DNA of 39,757 nucleotides from a bacterium UBA2219. Lineage in GTDB: Bacteria; Desulfobacterota; Deferrimicrobia; Deferrimicrobiales; Deferrimicrobiaceae. The first letter of the stretch is position 1; each line of letters opens with the position of its first letter. The notes under the pieces are model-generated. The model was given only the letters and a program-made list of their open reading frames with translations, was not told the DNA's origin and made no database searches. Positions 1 to 7,093 of this stretch are shown in pieces. Position numbers and translations under genes: made by a program. The DNA lies in assembly GCA_002327765.1 (NCBI GenBank), contig DCUH01000016.1, positions 1-39,757 on the forward strand, written 5' to 3'.

Positions 1-842
1 TCGAGCATCTGCGTCGCGGTGATCACGTTGACTCCAGCGGTGAGCGCCGCCGTGATGATCCGCTGCTGGAGATGGGGAACGTCCTCGAGCGAGGTCTCCA
101 CCCCGAGGTCGCCCCGCGCGACCATCACGGAATCGGCGGCGGAAAGGATCCCGTCGAGGTTCTCCAGGGCCTGCGGCTTCTCCAGCTTGGCGATGACGGG
201 CACCTTCTTTCCCGCCGCACGGATCGCCCGGACCAGCCCCCGGACGTCCTCGGCCGACCGGACGAAGGAAAGCGCCACGTAGTCGACGCCTAGGCGAAGC
301 CCGAACGCCAGGTCGTCCCGGTCCTTCCTCGTCAGGGACGGCAGCGACACCTTCCCGTCGGGCAGGTTGACCCCCTGCCGGTCCCCCACCGCGCCCCCCT
401 GCTCCACGCGGCACCGCACGTTCTTCCCCGATACCGACCGGACGGAGAGCCGCACGGCCCCGTCCTTCAGGAGGATGCGGTCCCCCGGCCGGACGTCCGC
501 GGGCAGCCGCGCGTAGTCGACGCCGCAGACCGTTTCGTCGCCGCGGACATGGCCCGTGGTCAGGGTGAAGTCGGCACCTTTCCGCAGGACGACGCTTCCC
601 TGCCCGAAGCGGCCCAGCCGGATCTTTGGCCCCTGCAGGTCCTGCAGGATCGCCACGTGGCGCCCCTGCCGCCGGGCTTCCTCCCGGACGACCTCGATGG
701 CGCGGGCGTGCGATTCGTGCTTCCCGTGGGAGAAGTTGAACCGCGCGACGGACATCCCGTGCCGTATCAGCTCCGCGACGACGGAAGGGGAATCGGACGC
801 GGGGCCGATCGTGCAGACGATCTTCGTGGCAGGCAGCTTCAT
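1..842 (-). CDS. pyk: Pyruvate kinase, N-terminal 280 codons (runs off window)
   Basis: Pyruvate kinase transfers phosphate from phosphoenolpyruvate to ADP in the last step of glycolysis, in the cytoplasm. The reading frame opens with MKLPATKIVCTIGPAS and carries the family motifs in order: RFNFSHG (usually RLNFSHG), LQDLQGPKIRLG, the small beta-barrel B domain, ALSFVRS, the catalytic-lysine segment VIAKLEKPQAL, the metal-site motif MVARGDLGVE, and TATQMLE at the window edge. The ATG at 842 is the natural start because the conserved N-terminal KIVCTIGP begins seven residues in. The C-terminal regulatory domain lies outside the window. The gene is transcribed away from the neighbouring tRNA-Leu and has the GC-rich codon use of the host. 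Assignment is secure; only the full length is unknown. Confidence 0.96.
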   Translation of the reverse strand, partial: MKLPATKIVCTIGPASDSPSVVAELIRHGMSVARFNFSHGKHESHARAIEVVREEARRQGRHVAILQDLQGPKIRLGRFGQGSVVLRKGADFTLTTGHVRGDETVCGVDYARLPADVRPGDRILLKDGAVRLSVRSVSGKNVRCRVEQGGAVGDRQGVNLPDGKVSLPSLTRKDRDDLAFGLRLGVDYVALSFVRSAEDVRGLVRAIRAAGKKVPVIAKLEKPQALENLDGILSAADSVMVARGDLGVETSLEDVPHLQQRIITAALTAGVNVITATQML

Positions 843-965
843 GGGGGTCTCCTTGGGAAACCACAAAACCGCAAAACCGGGACGTAGATGAGTTCTCCCG
901 CAAAACTGGGACACACATGGGCCATGCTGTCCAGATTATACGTTCTTGCCCCCGGCCGCATCCGT

Positions 966-994
966 TTGAATCGCCCCGGGAAACAATGTATAAA
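966..994 (+). promoter_or_regulatory. Sigma-70-type promoter of tRNA-Leu
   Basis: TTGAAT at 966-971 and TATAAA at 989-994 are separated by exactly 17 bases, and the -10 box ends 13 bases before the first base of the tRNA. Spacing and position fit a stable-RNA promoter. Seen directly; strength not tested. Confidence 0.7.
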
Positions 995-1007
995 AGAATG
1001 TCTTACC

Positions 1008-1094
1008 GCCGGAGTGGTGGAACTGGCAGACGCGCGGGACTCAAAATCCCGTGGCCTCACGGCCGTGCGGGTTCGACCCCCGCCTCCGGCACCA
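1008..1094 (+). tRNA. tRNA-Leu (anticodon CAA)
   Basis: The 87-base gene includes an encoded CCA. The acceptor GCCGGAG pairs with CTCCGGC at 1084-1090, the anticodon stem is CGGGA/TCCCG around the loop CTCAAAA (anticodon CAA, reading UUG), a long variable arm marks a class II tRNA, and the T-arm is GCGGG-TTCGACC-CCCGC. The integrase remnant ends two bases after the CCA, so this tRNA is the likely attachment site of an old integrative element. No matching direct repeat of its 3' end was found elsewhere in the window. Confidence 0.95.
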
Positions 1095-1095
1095 T

Positions 1096-1470
1096 TTAAA
1101 ATCGCGCAGTTACACCTGCTGGGGTATGGGCGGGGAGGCTGCTTTCGGTCGATTGTGAAGTAAATTGTGAAGTTGAGTCGGATTGTGAAGTCAGGGCCCG
1201 GTCGATTGCCGCTACCGCGTTCCTCCGGTGATCGGGCGACATGTGCGGGTAGCGCAGCGTCATCCGGATCGTCTTGTGCCCCAGGATCTGCTTGATCGAC
1301 ATCAGGTCGACGCCCGCCATCGCCATCAGACTCGCTGCAGTGTGTCGAAGATCGTGGAAGTGGAAATCGTAGATCCCGTGGCAACGGCAGACCTCCTCGG
1401 TCTTCATGCCGGCTGCCGACTCCTTCAGGATCGAGACGATCTGTTCCTCGGTGAACCGTTTCCTGCGCAT
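1096..1470 (-). pseudogene. Chimeric ORF: IS3 OrfA start fused to tyrosine-integrase C-terminus
   Basis: One open frame of 124 codons joins two unrelated pieces. Residues 1-33 (MRRKRFTEEQIVSILKE..., ending CRCHGI) are the helix-turn-helix start of an IS3-family OrfA with its own ribosome site GGAGGAGG. From about residue 36 it is the catalytic tail of a phage-type tyrosine recombinase: HDLRHTAASLMAMAGVDL, LGHKTIRMT and LRYPHMSPDHR supply the box II His, Arg, His and Tyr. The first catalytic Arg and the core-binding domain are missing, so recombination is not expected. The integrase tail abuts the 3' end of tRNA-Leu, the usual position of an island integrase. The join is in frame and could still be translated. 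Best read as the scar of an IS3 insertion plus deletion in an island integrase. Confidence 0.8.
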
Positions 1471-1549
1471 CGGATCCTCCTCCGGGATCTACAGTCTATC
1501 CGGAGAAAATCCCCGCGTGGAATTGGTCAATTTTCAGGGGGGCAGGTCA
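1372..1549 (-). mobile_element. Left end of an IS3-family element
   Basis: Read on the minus strand from 1549, the sequence begins TGACCTGCCCCCCTGAAAAT, the form of many IS3-family terminal repeats, and runs about 80 bases into the ribosome site and first 33 codons of OrfA (start at 1470). The rest of orfA, all of orfB and the right end are absent; the element stops at the join with the integrase remnant near 1372. The exact tip of the repeat is uncertain by a few bases. Confidence 0.6.
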
Positions 1550-1671
1550 CGGCGACGCCCCGCCGGCCGAATACGAAATGCTCTACTGGACGGAATGTAA
1601 CAAGGCGGATACAGTCGGACTCACAGAACTGAGCCTCCAATGAACCCGGGGCGATTCAACTATGGCTCTGC

Positions 1672-2061
1672 GTGAGCGCGAGGTCGTTTCTTGGATTGCT
1701 GATTCCGATGGGAGAAGTTCATGGCGACCTGGGTAGAAATCTGCCCGGTGTGCTTGCGGTCCATCTTGTAAAACTTGGCATCCCCTTCGATCTCGTGGAA
1801 GAGGAAATCGGACGGATGACGAAGGTGGCATACGGCAAGACGGCAAGCCGTCAGGTTATCGGCGTGATGAACGAATACGCCTTCATGGCAAAGATTTATT
1901 TCCAACGACTCGGGCAGAGCCCGGGGCATGTATCCCTTCGATTGGCCGATACCCCGGTGGGTCCGTTGAAAGAACACTTCCCTGTCGACGCAACCCGGAA
2001 CCTGCTCTTCGACGCCCGCCGTCGAGAGACGATCTCTGTTGTTACCTCCGACTCGTCGTAG
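1672..2061 (+). CDS. DUF6933-like hypothetical protein, N-terminally truncated
   Basis: The 129-residue frame starts with GTG. Its middle resembles the C-terminal half of DUF6933-type proteins: a helix HLVKLGIPFDLVEEEIGRM, then the segment AYGKTASRQVIGVMNEYAF, matching the family's KT-x-x-R-S-V-L-G-S-M-N-D signature, then a helix with LRLADTPVGPL. The usual N-terminal part with a short strand-rich region is not in frame upstream, so the gene may be a fragment; the first 20 residues look like unrelated sequence. The role of the family is not known. It lies between the integrase/IS3 scar and a repeat, so it probably travelled with the mobile material. The family assignment is from memory of the signature and is moderate. 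Confidence 0.5.
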   Translation: MSARSFLGLLIPMGEVHGDLGRNLPGVLAVHLVKLGIPFDLVEEEIGRMTKVAYGKTASRQVIGVMNEYAFMAKIYFQRLGQSPGHVSLRLADTPVGPLKEHFPVDATRNLLFDARRRETISVVTSDSS

Positions 2062-2121
2062 TACTGGAGAGAGGGAAGCCTAAGGCAGGATCCACTGCGC
2101 TTTTAATGGGCGATGACTGAC

Positions 2122-2184
2122 CTTCATCCCATATTTGGTCCCAAAGGTGGGACAAGGTCAGGTCAGAAATCGGGGACAAGGTCG
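2122..2184 (+). repeat. Intergenic repeat, copy 1 (TTGGTCC...TGGGACAAGGTC)
   Basis: The 38 bases 2122-2159 match 11085-11122 at about 30 positions in the same orientation. The core has an imperfect dyad (TTGGTCCCA/TGGGACAA), and a further partial unit CGGGGACAAGGTCGA follows at 2171-2185. Both copies sit a few tens of bases past the 3' end of a minus-strand gene. Short units ending GGGACAAGGTC are common around REP-type or transposon-derived sequences; the exact class is not determined. Confidence 0.55.
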
Positions 2185-2187
2185 AGT

Positions 2188-2619
2188 TCAGTCGGTCTTC
2201 CACAAACGGGCCATCAACCCGGTCAGAAGCACCGCCAGCCCGAGCCGCACTCCGAGAATCACGAAGCCGTTCCCACCGATGACCACGAAGACGAGGATGT
2301 CCTCTACGACCGAGTGGCAGGTGGCGAGGAATAGCCCCATCAGGAACAGCTCCCTGCCGGGCAGCCCTTTCTGCTGGGCCACGCGGATGATGATCCCCGC
2401 TCCGTAAGCTATCCCAAGGAAGATCCCGGTGAACAGGGGGATCGCGGCGTCCCGCGTCAGCCCCACTCCCTTCATGGCCGGCTCGACCAGGTTCCCCGCC
2501 CTACGGAAGATCGGCAGATGGCGCAGCACCTCGAACACCGTCACCAGCGGCACGATGATGAGGATCAGCTTAAAGGAAAGCGTGGCGGCGCCGCCCAAGG
2601 CGGACGTGAGCGCTTCCAT
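2188..2619 (-). CDS. Nucleoside-recognition (Gate) domain membrane protein, second half
   Basis: This 143-residue protein is almost wholly hydrophobic, with about four membrane segments. It has the Gate (nucleoside recognition) pattern: an initial helix ending in FEVLRHL, the stretch GLTRDAAIPLFTGIFLGIAYGAGIII, and ATCHSVVEDILVFVVIGGNG, where the His and acidic pair sit in the predicted pocket. It starts two bases after the stop codon of the upstream Gate gene (TAATATG), so the two are cotranscribed and probably form one split transporter-like unit, as in SpmA/SpmB and YjiG/YjiH pairs. The substrate of such pairs is not known. Host-like base composition. Confidence 0.75.
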   Translation of the reverse strand: MEALTSALGGAATLSFKLILIIVPLVTVFEVLRHLPIFRRAGNLVEPAMKGVGLTRDAAIPLFTGIFLGIAYGAGIIIRVAQQKGLPGRELFLMGLFLATCHSVVEDILVFVVIGGNGFVILGVRLGLAVLLTGLMARLWKTD

Positions 2620-2620
2620 A

Positions 2621-3160
2621 TTAGAGGAGTCCCCAGATATGCCAGAGTCCCCGCAGCAGCAGACCCGAGGCGGCAGCGATAATCAGCCGACAGAGGCTGA
2701 GCACCCACCCCCGGGTTCCCGTTGTGGAGAGCACGCCCCCCTCGACGATCAGGTCGTGGGCGATCCCCATCATCAGACCGCACTGCGTCACCTGGAAGGA
2801 ATCCAGATTCAGCGGGACGATGACCGCGATCCCGGCGTATATGTTGAGCAAGAACGCGGCGACGAACGCAAAGGCCGCCTCGCCCGGAAGGCCGAAGACG
2901 CCCATCCAAGGGGCGAAGACCCCTCCCAGCATATCGAGGACGGGCGTACCTTTTAGCAGGGTGACGCCGACGTACAGCGGAACGGAAACAGCTATGATCC
3001 TCAGCGAGGTCCGGAATCCCGCGTAAAGCCCCGTGCGGATCCGCGTCGAGATGTTGGGGACGGATTCCGCGTACGTAGCGCCTCGCTCCGATTTGGACTC
3101 CAATGGAGGCATCTGCGGAAACGACTCCCGTATCGGAAATACCCTATTGCACGGCAGCAT
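2621..3160 (-). CDS. Nucleoside-recognition (Gate) domain membrane protein, first half
   Basis: The 179-residue protein has a polar N-terminus, then membrane helices beginning at SLRIIAVSVPLYVGVTLL. Its Gate features are GVFGLPGEAAFAFVAAFLLNIYAG, VPLNLDSFQVTQCGLMMGIAHDLIVEGGVL and a last helix near the C-terminus. An inner start at MPPLESKSE (16 residues in) is possible, because the first residues show no function. It is followed directly by the second Gate gene. Its start lies only 15 bases from the end of the broken chemoreceptor gene upstream, so its original promoter may have been that of the lost neighbour. Membrane transporter-like function is inferred from the fold only. Confidence 0.75.
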   Translation of the reverse strand: MLPCNRVFPIRESFPQMPPLESKSERGATYAESVPNISTRIRTGLYAGFRTSLRIIAVSVPLYVGVTLLKGTPVLDMLGGVFAPWMGVFGLPGEAAFAFVAAFLLNIYAGIAVIVPLNLDSFQVTQCGLMMGIAHDLIVEGGVLSTTGTRGWVLSLCRLIIAAASGLLLRGLWHIWGLL

Positions 3161-3175
3161 ATTATTCCGAAACAG

Positions 3176-3361
3176 TTAAGTCAAGATTTGGAAGCAGGCT
3201 ACTGCCGCCTTCATCTTCTCCGCTTTTTGCGCCACCATCCCGGCAATCTTCGAAACTTCCGAAGTCCCATCGGCGTTCTCACCGAACACGTGGTAAAAAT
3301 CCTCGATGTTTGATGAAAAGCCGCGGATCGTTACACTCAATCGCTCAGTGGCCGATTGTAG
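3176..3361 (-). pseudogene. C-terminal tail of a methyl-accepting chemotaxis protein
   Basis: Reading the minus strand from 3361 gives 61 codons and a stop: QSATERLSVTIRGFSSNIED, then a helix with GENADGTSEVSKIAGMV and a final AQKAEKMKAAVACFQIL. The pattern S-A-T-E-x-L-S-V-x-I-x-G-x-S-x-N-I, followed by an amphipathic helix ending in a short A-x-F-Q, is the last part of a chemoreceptor signalling domain. There is no start codon or ribosome site, and the match stops near 3361, where the DNA turns AT-rich. The gene was therefore cut by whatever brought in the AT-rich block. The sequence is too short for most gene finders. Confidence 0.75.
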
Positions 3362-3534
3362 GTACCCAGGCTAAAGGCTAACCGAATTATTTCCGTATTC
3401 ACAAAACCGTTATGTTTCAGGTGTTTACAACAACAAACTCCTTTTTTGTGTTTTTTATTTTTAAAGGTCCAAAAAAATTTTTGACATTTGGTTTGCAATA
3501 GGATATTTGTGAATTGTCAACTTGGGCTAACCAA
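3362..3534. other. AT-rich junction segment with a possible promoter
   Basis: No gene is visible. The segment holds homopolymer-rich DNA, including CTCCTTTTTTGTG at 3437-3449. TTGACA at 3481-3486 and the weak TATTTG at 3504-3509 lie 17 bases apart and point toward the IS1595 debris and cassette A. It marks the left composition boundary of the island. Confidence 0.4.
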
Positions 3535-4028
3535 CTAACCATTAGTCCAGCATTCCATTTTAGCGTTTGCTGGGAAGGGGTGAACATCTGGTAATAAATA
3601 ACGATACCTGACCAAAGTCATTTCGATTGCGTAGATACACGCCGATCTCAATAGTCTGTAAAGCAAGGGGAAAAGGTCCTCGATCCTATGATTAAAACGA
3701 TGGCAGGTCTCCCCCGGGAAAAGATCGACTTGTTTCCTTGGCACACCACGGAACAGACACAGCCAGTTCTTTGCGTAGCTCAAGAAACCTTCGATATCGT
3801 TGATATGATCCCGCCACTTGGGGCGTCCTCGTTCTTTACGGACCACCACGTGATCCACCTGTACTCGCAACAAAACATGCCCTTTCCCGTCATAGACATA
3901 GTACAAACAGCCCGGCCTGGTATGCGACCGAAACAACGCTTCACCTCGCACGCAGGGACCGCAGAGACTCTCTCATGAACGCTGCGCTGAAGGTTCCCAT
4001 ACACGATGACCTTAAAGGCAGTTCCCAT
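3535..4028 (-). pseudogene. IS1595-family (ISXO2-like) transposase remnant, frameshifted
   Basis: The minus-strand frame 3951-3535 carries the end of an IS1595-type DDE/N transposase: RDHINDIEGFLSYAKNWL matches the family's H-x-N-G-I-E-x-F-W-x-Y-A-K block, FRGVPRK follows it, and HRFNHRIEDLFPLLYRLLRS matches the terminal E-F-R-F-N-H-R-x-x-x-L-Y helix. Conserved residues are damaged (the family's F-W is F-L here, and ECEFRFN has become ETCHRFN). The upstream part continues in another frame (4028-3780), which shows at least one frameshift. No intact N-terminal zinc-ribbon region or terminal repeats were recognised. The element is dead. Confidence 0.65.
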
Positions 4029-4398
4029 TCCGCGATTCCCCTTCCGAACCCCGCCAATCGTTGTTTAGTCGAACTAGATGGTTCCTTCAAATGGCTCCCG
4101 AAGTTCCTCGACCTATGCACAACAGGCGCGGTCCAAACAATAGAATCGCTCGATCGTGGAATCGCTGGCCGGCGCATAAAATCAATGACGGCACACGGGG
4201 ACTCCCAACACAAAAAGCACCAACAGTCGGCGCTTCGTTGCGTCTGCGAACCCAATCGAATCCCATGCCGTTGTCCTCGTGTAACGTCGTCCGGACGCCT
4301 TCCCCTTGAATCCCCCATCGGCAATGCGATCCGCACGAGAGTGTCCACAACGCAAGGGACATTGGTTGCTCCAAAATCCAAAGAAAGGAGGATTGATT
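4029..4398. other. Gene-free stretch before cassette A
   Basis: Open frames here are short, overlap on both strands and resemble no family I recognise. The likely content is the decayed 5' part of the IS1595 element. The only functional signal is the ribosome site AGGAGG at 4386-4391 that serves the next gene. Confidence 0.4.
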
Positions 4399-5049
4399 TT
4401 GGGGAAAACAGCTTTCTTAATCGTTGACATGCAAAAAGACTTTTGTCTGCCGGGAGCACCTTTTGAGGTGATCGGAGCTATGACAGTGTCTGGAAAAATC
4501 AAGGAAGCCTTGGAGGCATGCCGGGTTCATGGCTTGCCGGTGGTCCATGTTTTTCGCTACTACCGGGCAGACGGCAGCGACGTGGAACTCACCAGATATG
4601 ACGGATTTGTAAGAGCAGGGACCAGCTTGGTCCGGGGAACTGAACCTGCAAGGATTTTGGATGAGTTAAAACCTGTTGACGGCGAATACCTGGTGGTAAA
4701 GCAGCGCTGGAGCGCATTCTTCCAGACAGAGTTGGACATGTTGTTAAGACGTTTGGGTGTTGACCAAATAGTTGTAACAGGAGTCCAGACTCCAAACTGC
4801 ATCAGGGGCACCGTCTGGGATGCCAATTCCCTGGATTATGAGGTGATCGTACTTACTGATGGGACAGGAGCCAAAACAGATGCCGTTCACGAAGCCAACC
4901 TTTTGGACATGAAAAACATTGGTATTCAATTGATGACCACCGAAGAATTTATCAAAAGCCTTCCTAATCCCCCACGTGAAAATCATGTTGCCAAGATCCG
5001 CGCAGACATTGAGAAAAAGAAGATCATTCCAGAACCGTCGACTTATTAA
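4399..5049 (+). CDS. Isochorismatase-family cysteine hydrolase (cassette A)
   Basis: A cytoplasmic amide-bond hydrolase of the isochorismatase-like fold, 216 residues. The family's catalytic triad is present: Asp10 in FLIVDMQKDF, Lys101 in VVKQRWSAFF, and Cys134 in VTGVQTPNCIRGT, where the cis-peptide and nucleophile motif is clear. The frame is open from 4306, but TTG at 4399 is preferred because AGGAGG at 4386-4391 sits seven bases upstream and the fold begins right after it. Members of the family include N-carbamoylsarcosine amidase, biuret hydrolase and ureidoacrylate hydrolase. It is followed after 147 bases by an adenine-deaminase-like amidohydrolase and a urea-channel homologue, so a carbamoyl or ureide substrate is a reasonable inference, not shown. 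The AT-rich codon use differs from the host. Confidence 0.85.
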   Translation: MGKTAFLIVDMQKDFCLPGAPFEVIGAMTVSGKIKEALEACRVHGLPVVHVFRYYRADGSDVELTRYDGFVRAGTSLVRGTEPARILDELKPVDGEYLVVKQRWSAFFQTELDMLLRRLGVDQIVVTGVQTPNCIRGTVWDANSLDYEVIVLTDGTGAKTDAVHEANLLDMKNIGIQLMTTEEFIKSLPNPPRENHVAKIRADIEKKKIIPEPSTY

Positions 5050-5196
5050 GAACGGATAATTTTATGCAAAAGAGAAAAAACAAAAAAACAATTGGATGGA
5101 AGTTATATCTTCTGGGCTCGACAGGTTATATGCAATTAGCAGACAGAATATTTAAAAAAACTTCTATTATCAACAGTAATTAAAGGAGGTTTACGC

Positions 5197-6960
5197 ATGC
5201 GCACAGTTAGCGAAGTTAATACGTTGATTGACTGCGGATTAGGAAAGATTCCTTGTGATTTTGTGCTTAGAAAAGTCAAACTGGTCAACGTTTGTTCCAA
5301 GGAGATATACGATACAGACATTTATATTAAAGGAAAACGAATTGTTTCCATCGAACCTGACGCTAAACTTACAGCGAAAAAAGAAATTGACTGCGGTGGT
5401 CTGTATGCAGTCCCAGGATTCATTGATGGCCATATGCACTTTTCATCTTCAATGATCAATCCGGAAGCCATGGCCCAGTCCGTCGTTCCTAAAGGTACCA
5501 CTACTCTTTGTGTCGACTTTATGGAAATCTCCAATGTCACCGGTGGAAAAGTTATCGATGTCATGCTGGAAAATGCCGAGAAGTTGCCCTATCGCATTGC
5601 CGTTGAGGTTCCCACACGCGTGCCCACTGCCCCCGGTCTGGAGACAACCGGAGAGATTATTGGCGTCGAGGAAACGAAAAAACTCCTTGGCCGCGAGGCG
5701 ACAATTGCCCTGGGAGAAGTAGCCCCGGCCAAGATTTTGTTCCGCACCGATGACAATATCCAGAAGATCTGTGACGCCGTCAATATGGGCAAGGTAGTAA
5801 ACGGCCATGCAGTCGGATGCAATTTCCAGGAACTGAGCGTGTATGCCTCCGCGGGCGTTACAGATGATCATGAGCCCGTGGAATGGGAAGAATTTCTTAA
5901 CCGGCTGCGCCTTGGTATGCACGTAATGGTTAGAGAAGGCAGCGGGGCCCGTAATCTGAAAACGTTTGTGGAAAACGCATTGAAATTAGGTTATGGCTTT
6001 GAAAATGCATTTTTCTGCTCTGACGATAAACACGTTACCGATATCGATGAAGAAGGCCACATCAATCACAACGTAAACCTGTCGATCAAATTAGGCGTGA
6101 AGCCTATTACCGCGATCTCCATGGCCACGATACATGCTGCCAAGCATTTCCGAGTTGAACAGGATTATGGAAGCATTACTCCGGGCAGATTTGCTGACAT
6201 CATCCTCTGCGAATCCATCGAAAATGTTCAACCGCGGCAGGTGTACTTCGAGGGAAGAAAAGTCTTCGAAAAAGACGTAATGCCTGTGGCAAAAATCGAA
6301 AGGGTTTACCCGGAATGGATTAAAGATACTGTTCATTTTAAACGCCCCATCACTCCTGAAGTTTTCCAGGTTAAAGCTCCAGGGAAAGACTCTGTTACAG
6401 TAAATATCGCTGAACTTATTGATGATCAAATCATCAATAAGGCGAAAACAGCCGTATTATCTGTAAAAGATGGACTGATAATGAGAGATCCGAAAAACGA
6501 TATTATGAAATTTGCCTGCTGCGAACGGTACGGCAAAAACGGTAACGTGAATGTAGCCTTTGTAAAGAATTTTACCCTGAAAAAGGGTGCGGTCGCATAT
6601 TCAATGTCTCACAACCATCAAAATGTCGTGGTTATCGGTGCAAACGACGAGGACATGGCTGTGGCTGTCAACGAAGTGGCTCGCATCAAAGGCGGACTTG
6701 TTACCGTTATAGATGGAAAGGTAATTGCCTCTATGAGTCTCAAGATCGGCGGATTGATCAGCGAGGAACTGGAAGCGAATACCATTGCAAACCAGCTCAC
6801 GGAAATGAACAAATCCGCCGCCCAGACCGGTTGCAAATTGCCTGCTCCGTTTATGACCCTAAGCTTTATCGCTCATCCGGCAATCCCCGATTTGGCTCCT
6901 ACCGATATGGGCCTCATAGATGTTAGCAAGCAAAAGTTTATACCGATGATCGTAGAATAA
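5197..6960 (+). CDS. Adenine-deaminase-family amidohydrolase with altered active-site motifs
   Basis: The 587 residues align end to end with bacterial adenine deaminase (Ade): an N-terminal beta-sandwich piece, the TIM-barrel metal motif GFIDGHMHFSSSM (HxH at 79/81), Glu174, NGHAVG with His204, DDHE at 223-226, the loop MVREGSGARNL, SDDKH at 275-279, then the Ade C-terminal domain (VAFVKNF, IGANDEDMAVAVN, APFMTLSFIAHPAIPDL). Two hallmark motifs differ. Ade's CDPHEIANV is VDFMEISNV here (Met109 for His), and SHDSHNI is SHNHQNV (472-476). HIESS has become HFSSS. The enzyme probably still uses metal-assisted hydrolysis, but adenine may not be the substrate; a cyclic amide or ureide opened for the adjacent cysteine hydrolase is an inference. 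The start ATG has a strong AAAGGAGG site. AT-rich and probably acquired. Confidence 0.85.
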   Translation: MRTVSEVNTLIDCGLGKIPCDFVLRKVKLVNVCSKEIYDTDIYIKGKRIVSIEPDAKLTAKKEIDCGGLYAVPGFIDGHMHFSSSMINPEAMAQSVVPKGTTTLCVDFMEISNVTGGKVIDVMLENAEKLPYRIAVEVPTRVPTAPGLETTGEIIGVEETKKLLGREATIALGEVAPAKILFRTDDNIQKICDAVNMGKVVNGHAVGCNFQELSVYASAGVTDDHEPVEWEEFLNRLRLGMHVMVREGSGARNLKTFVENALKLGYGFENAFFCSDDKHVTDIDEEGHINHNVNLSIKLGVKPITAISMATIHAAKHFRVEQDYGSITPGRFADIILCESIENVQPRQVYFEGRKVFEKDVMPVAKIERVYPEWIKDTVHFKRPITPEVFQVKAPGKDSVTVNIAELIDDQIINKAKTAVLSVKDGLIMRDPKNDIMKFACCERYGKNGNVNVAFVKNFTLKKGAVAYSMSHNHQNVVVIGANDEDMAVAVNEVARIKGGLVTVIDGKVIASMSLKIGGLISEELEANTIANQLTEMNKSAAQTGCKLPAPFMTLSFIAHPAIPDLAPTDMGLIDVSKQKFIPMIVE

Positions 6961-6986
6961 GGAACTTCGATTGGGTAAGCAATCCG

Positions 6987-7027
6987 GACGGAGAGGCGCT
7001 TCTAGTCAACGACTGCGCCTCTCCGTC
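6987..7027 (+). other. Strong intergenic hairpin between the amidohydrolase and transporter genes
   Basis: GACGGAGAGGCGC at 6987-6999 pairs perfectly over 13 bases with GCGCCTCTCCGTC at 7015-7027 around a 15-base loop. No T-run follows, so it is not a standard terminator. It could stabilise the upstream message or reduce expression of the transporter. Its GC-rich stem stands out in AT-rich surroundings. Confidence 0.6.
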
Positions 7028-7093
7028 ACAGGGTTTACCAAACAGGATTGTCAAAACCGATAAAAATATTTTAAGAAAAAGGAGAAGAAGACA

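Noticed and set aside
3941..4459. 172-codon minus-strand frame upstream of cassette A as an intact transposase
   Set aside because: No IS1595 N-terminal zinc ribbon or other motif could be read in it, and it overlaps the start of the hydrolase gene; at best it is decayed sequence.
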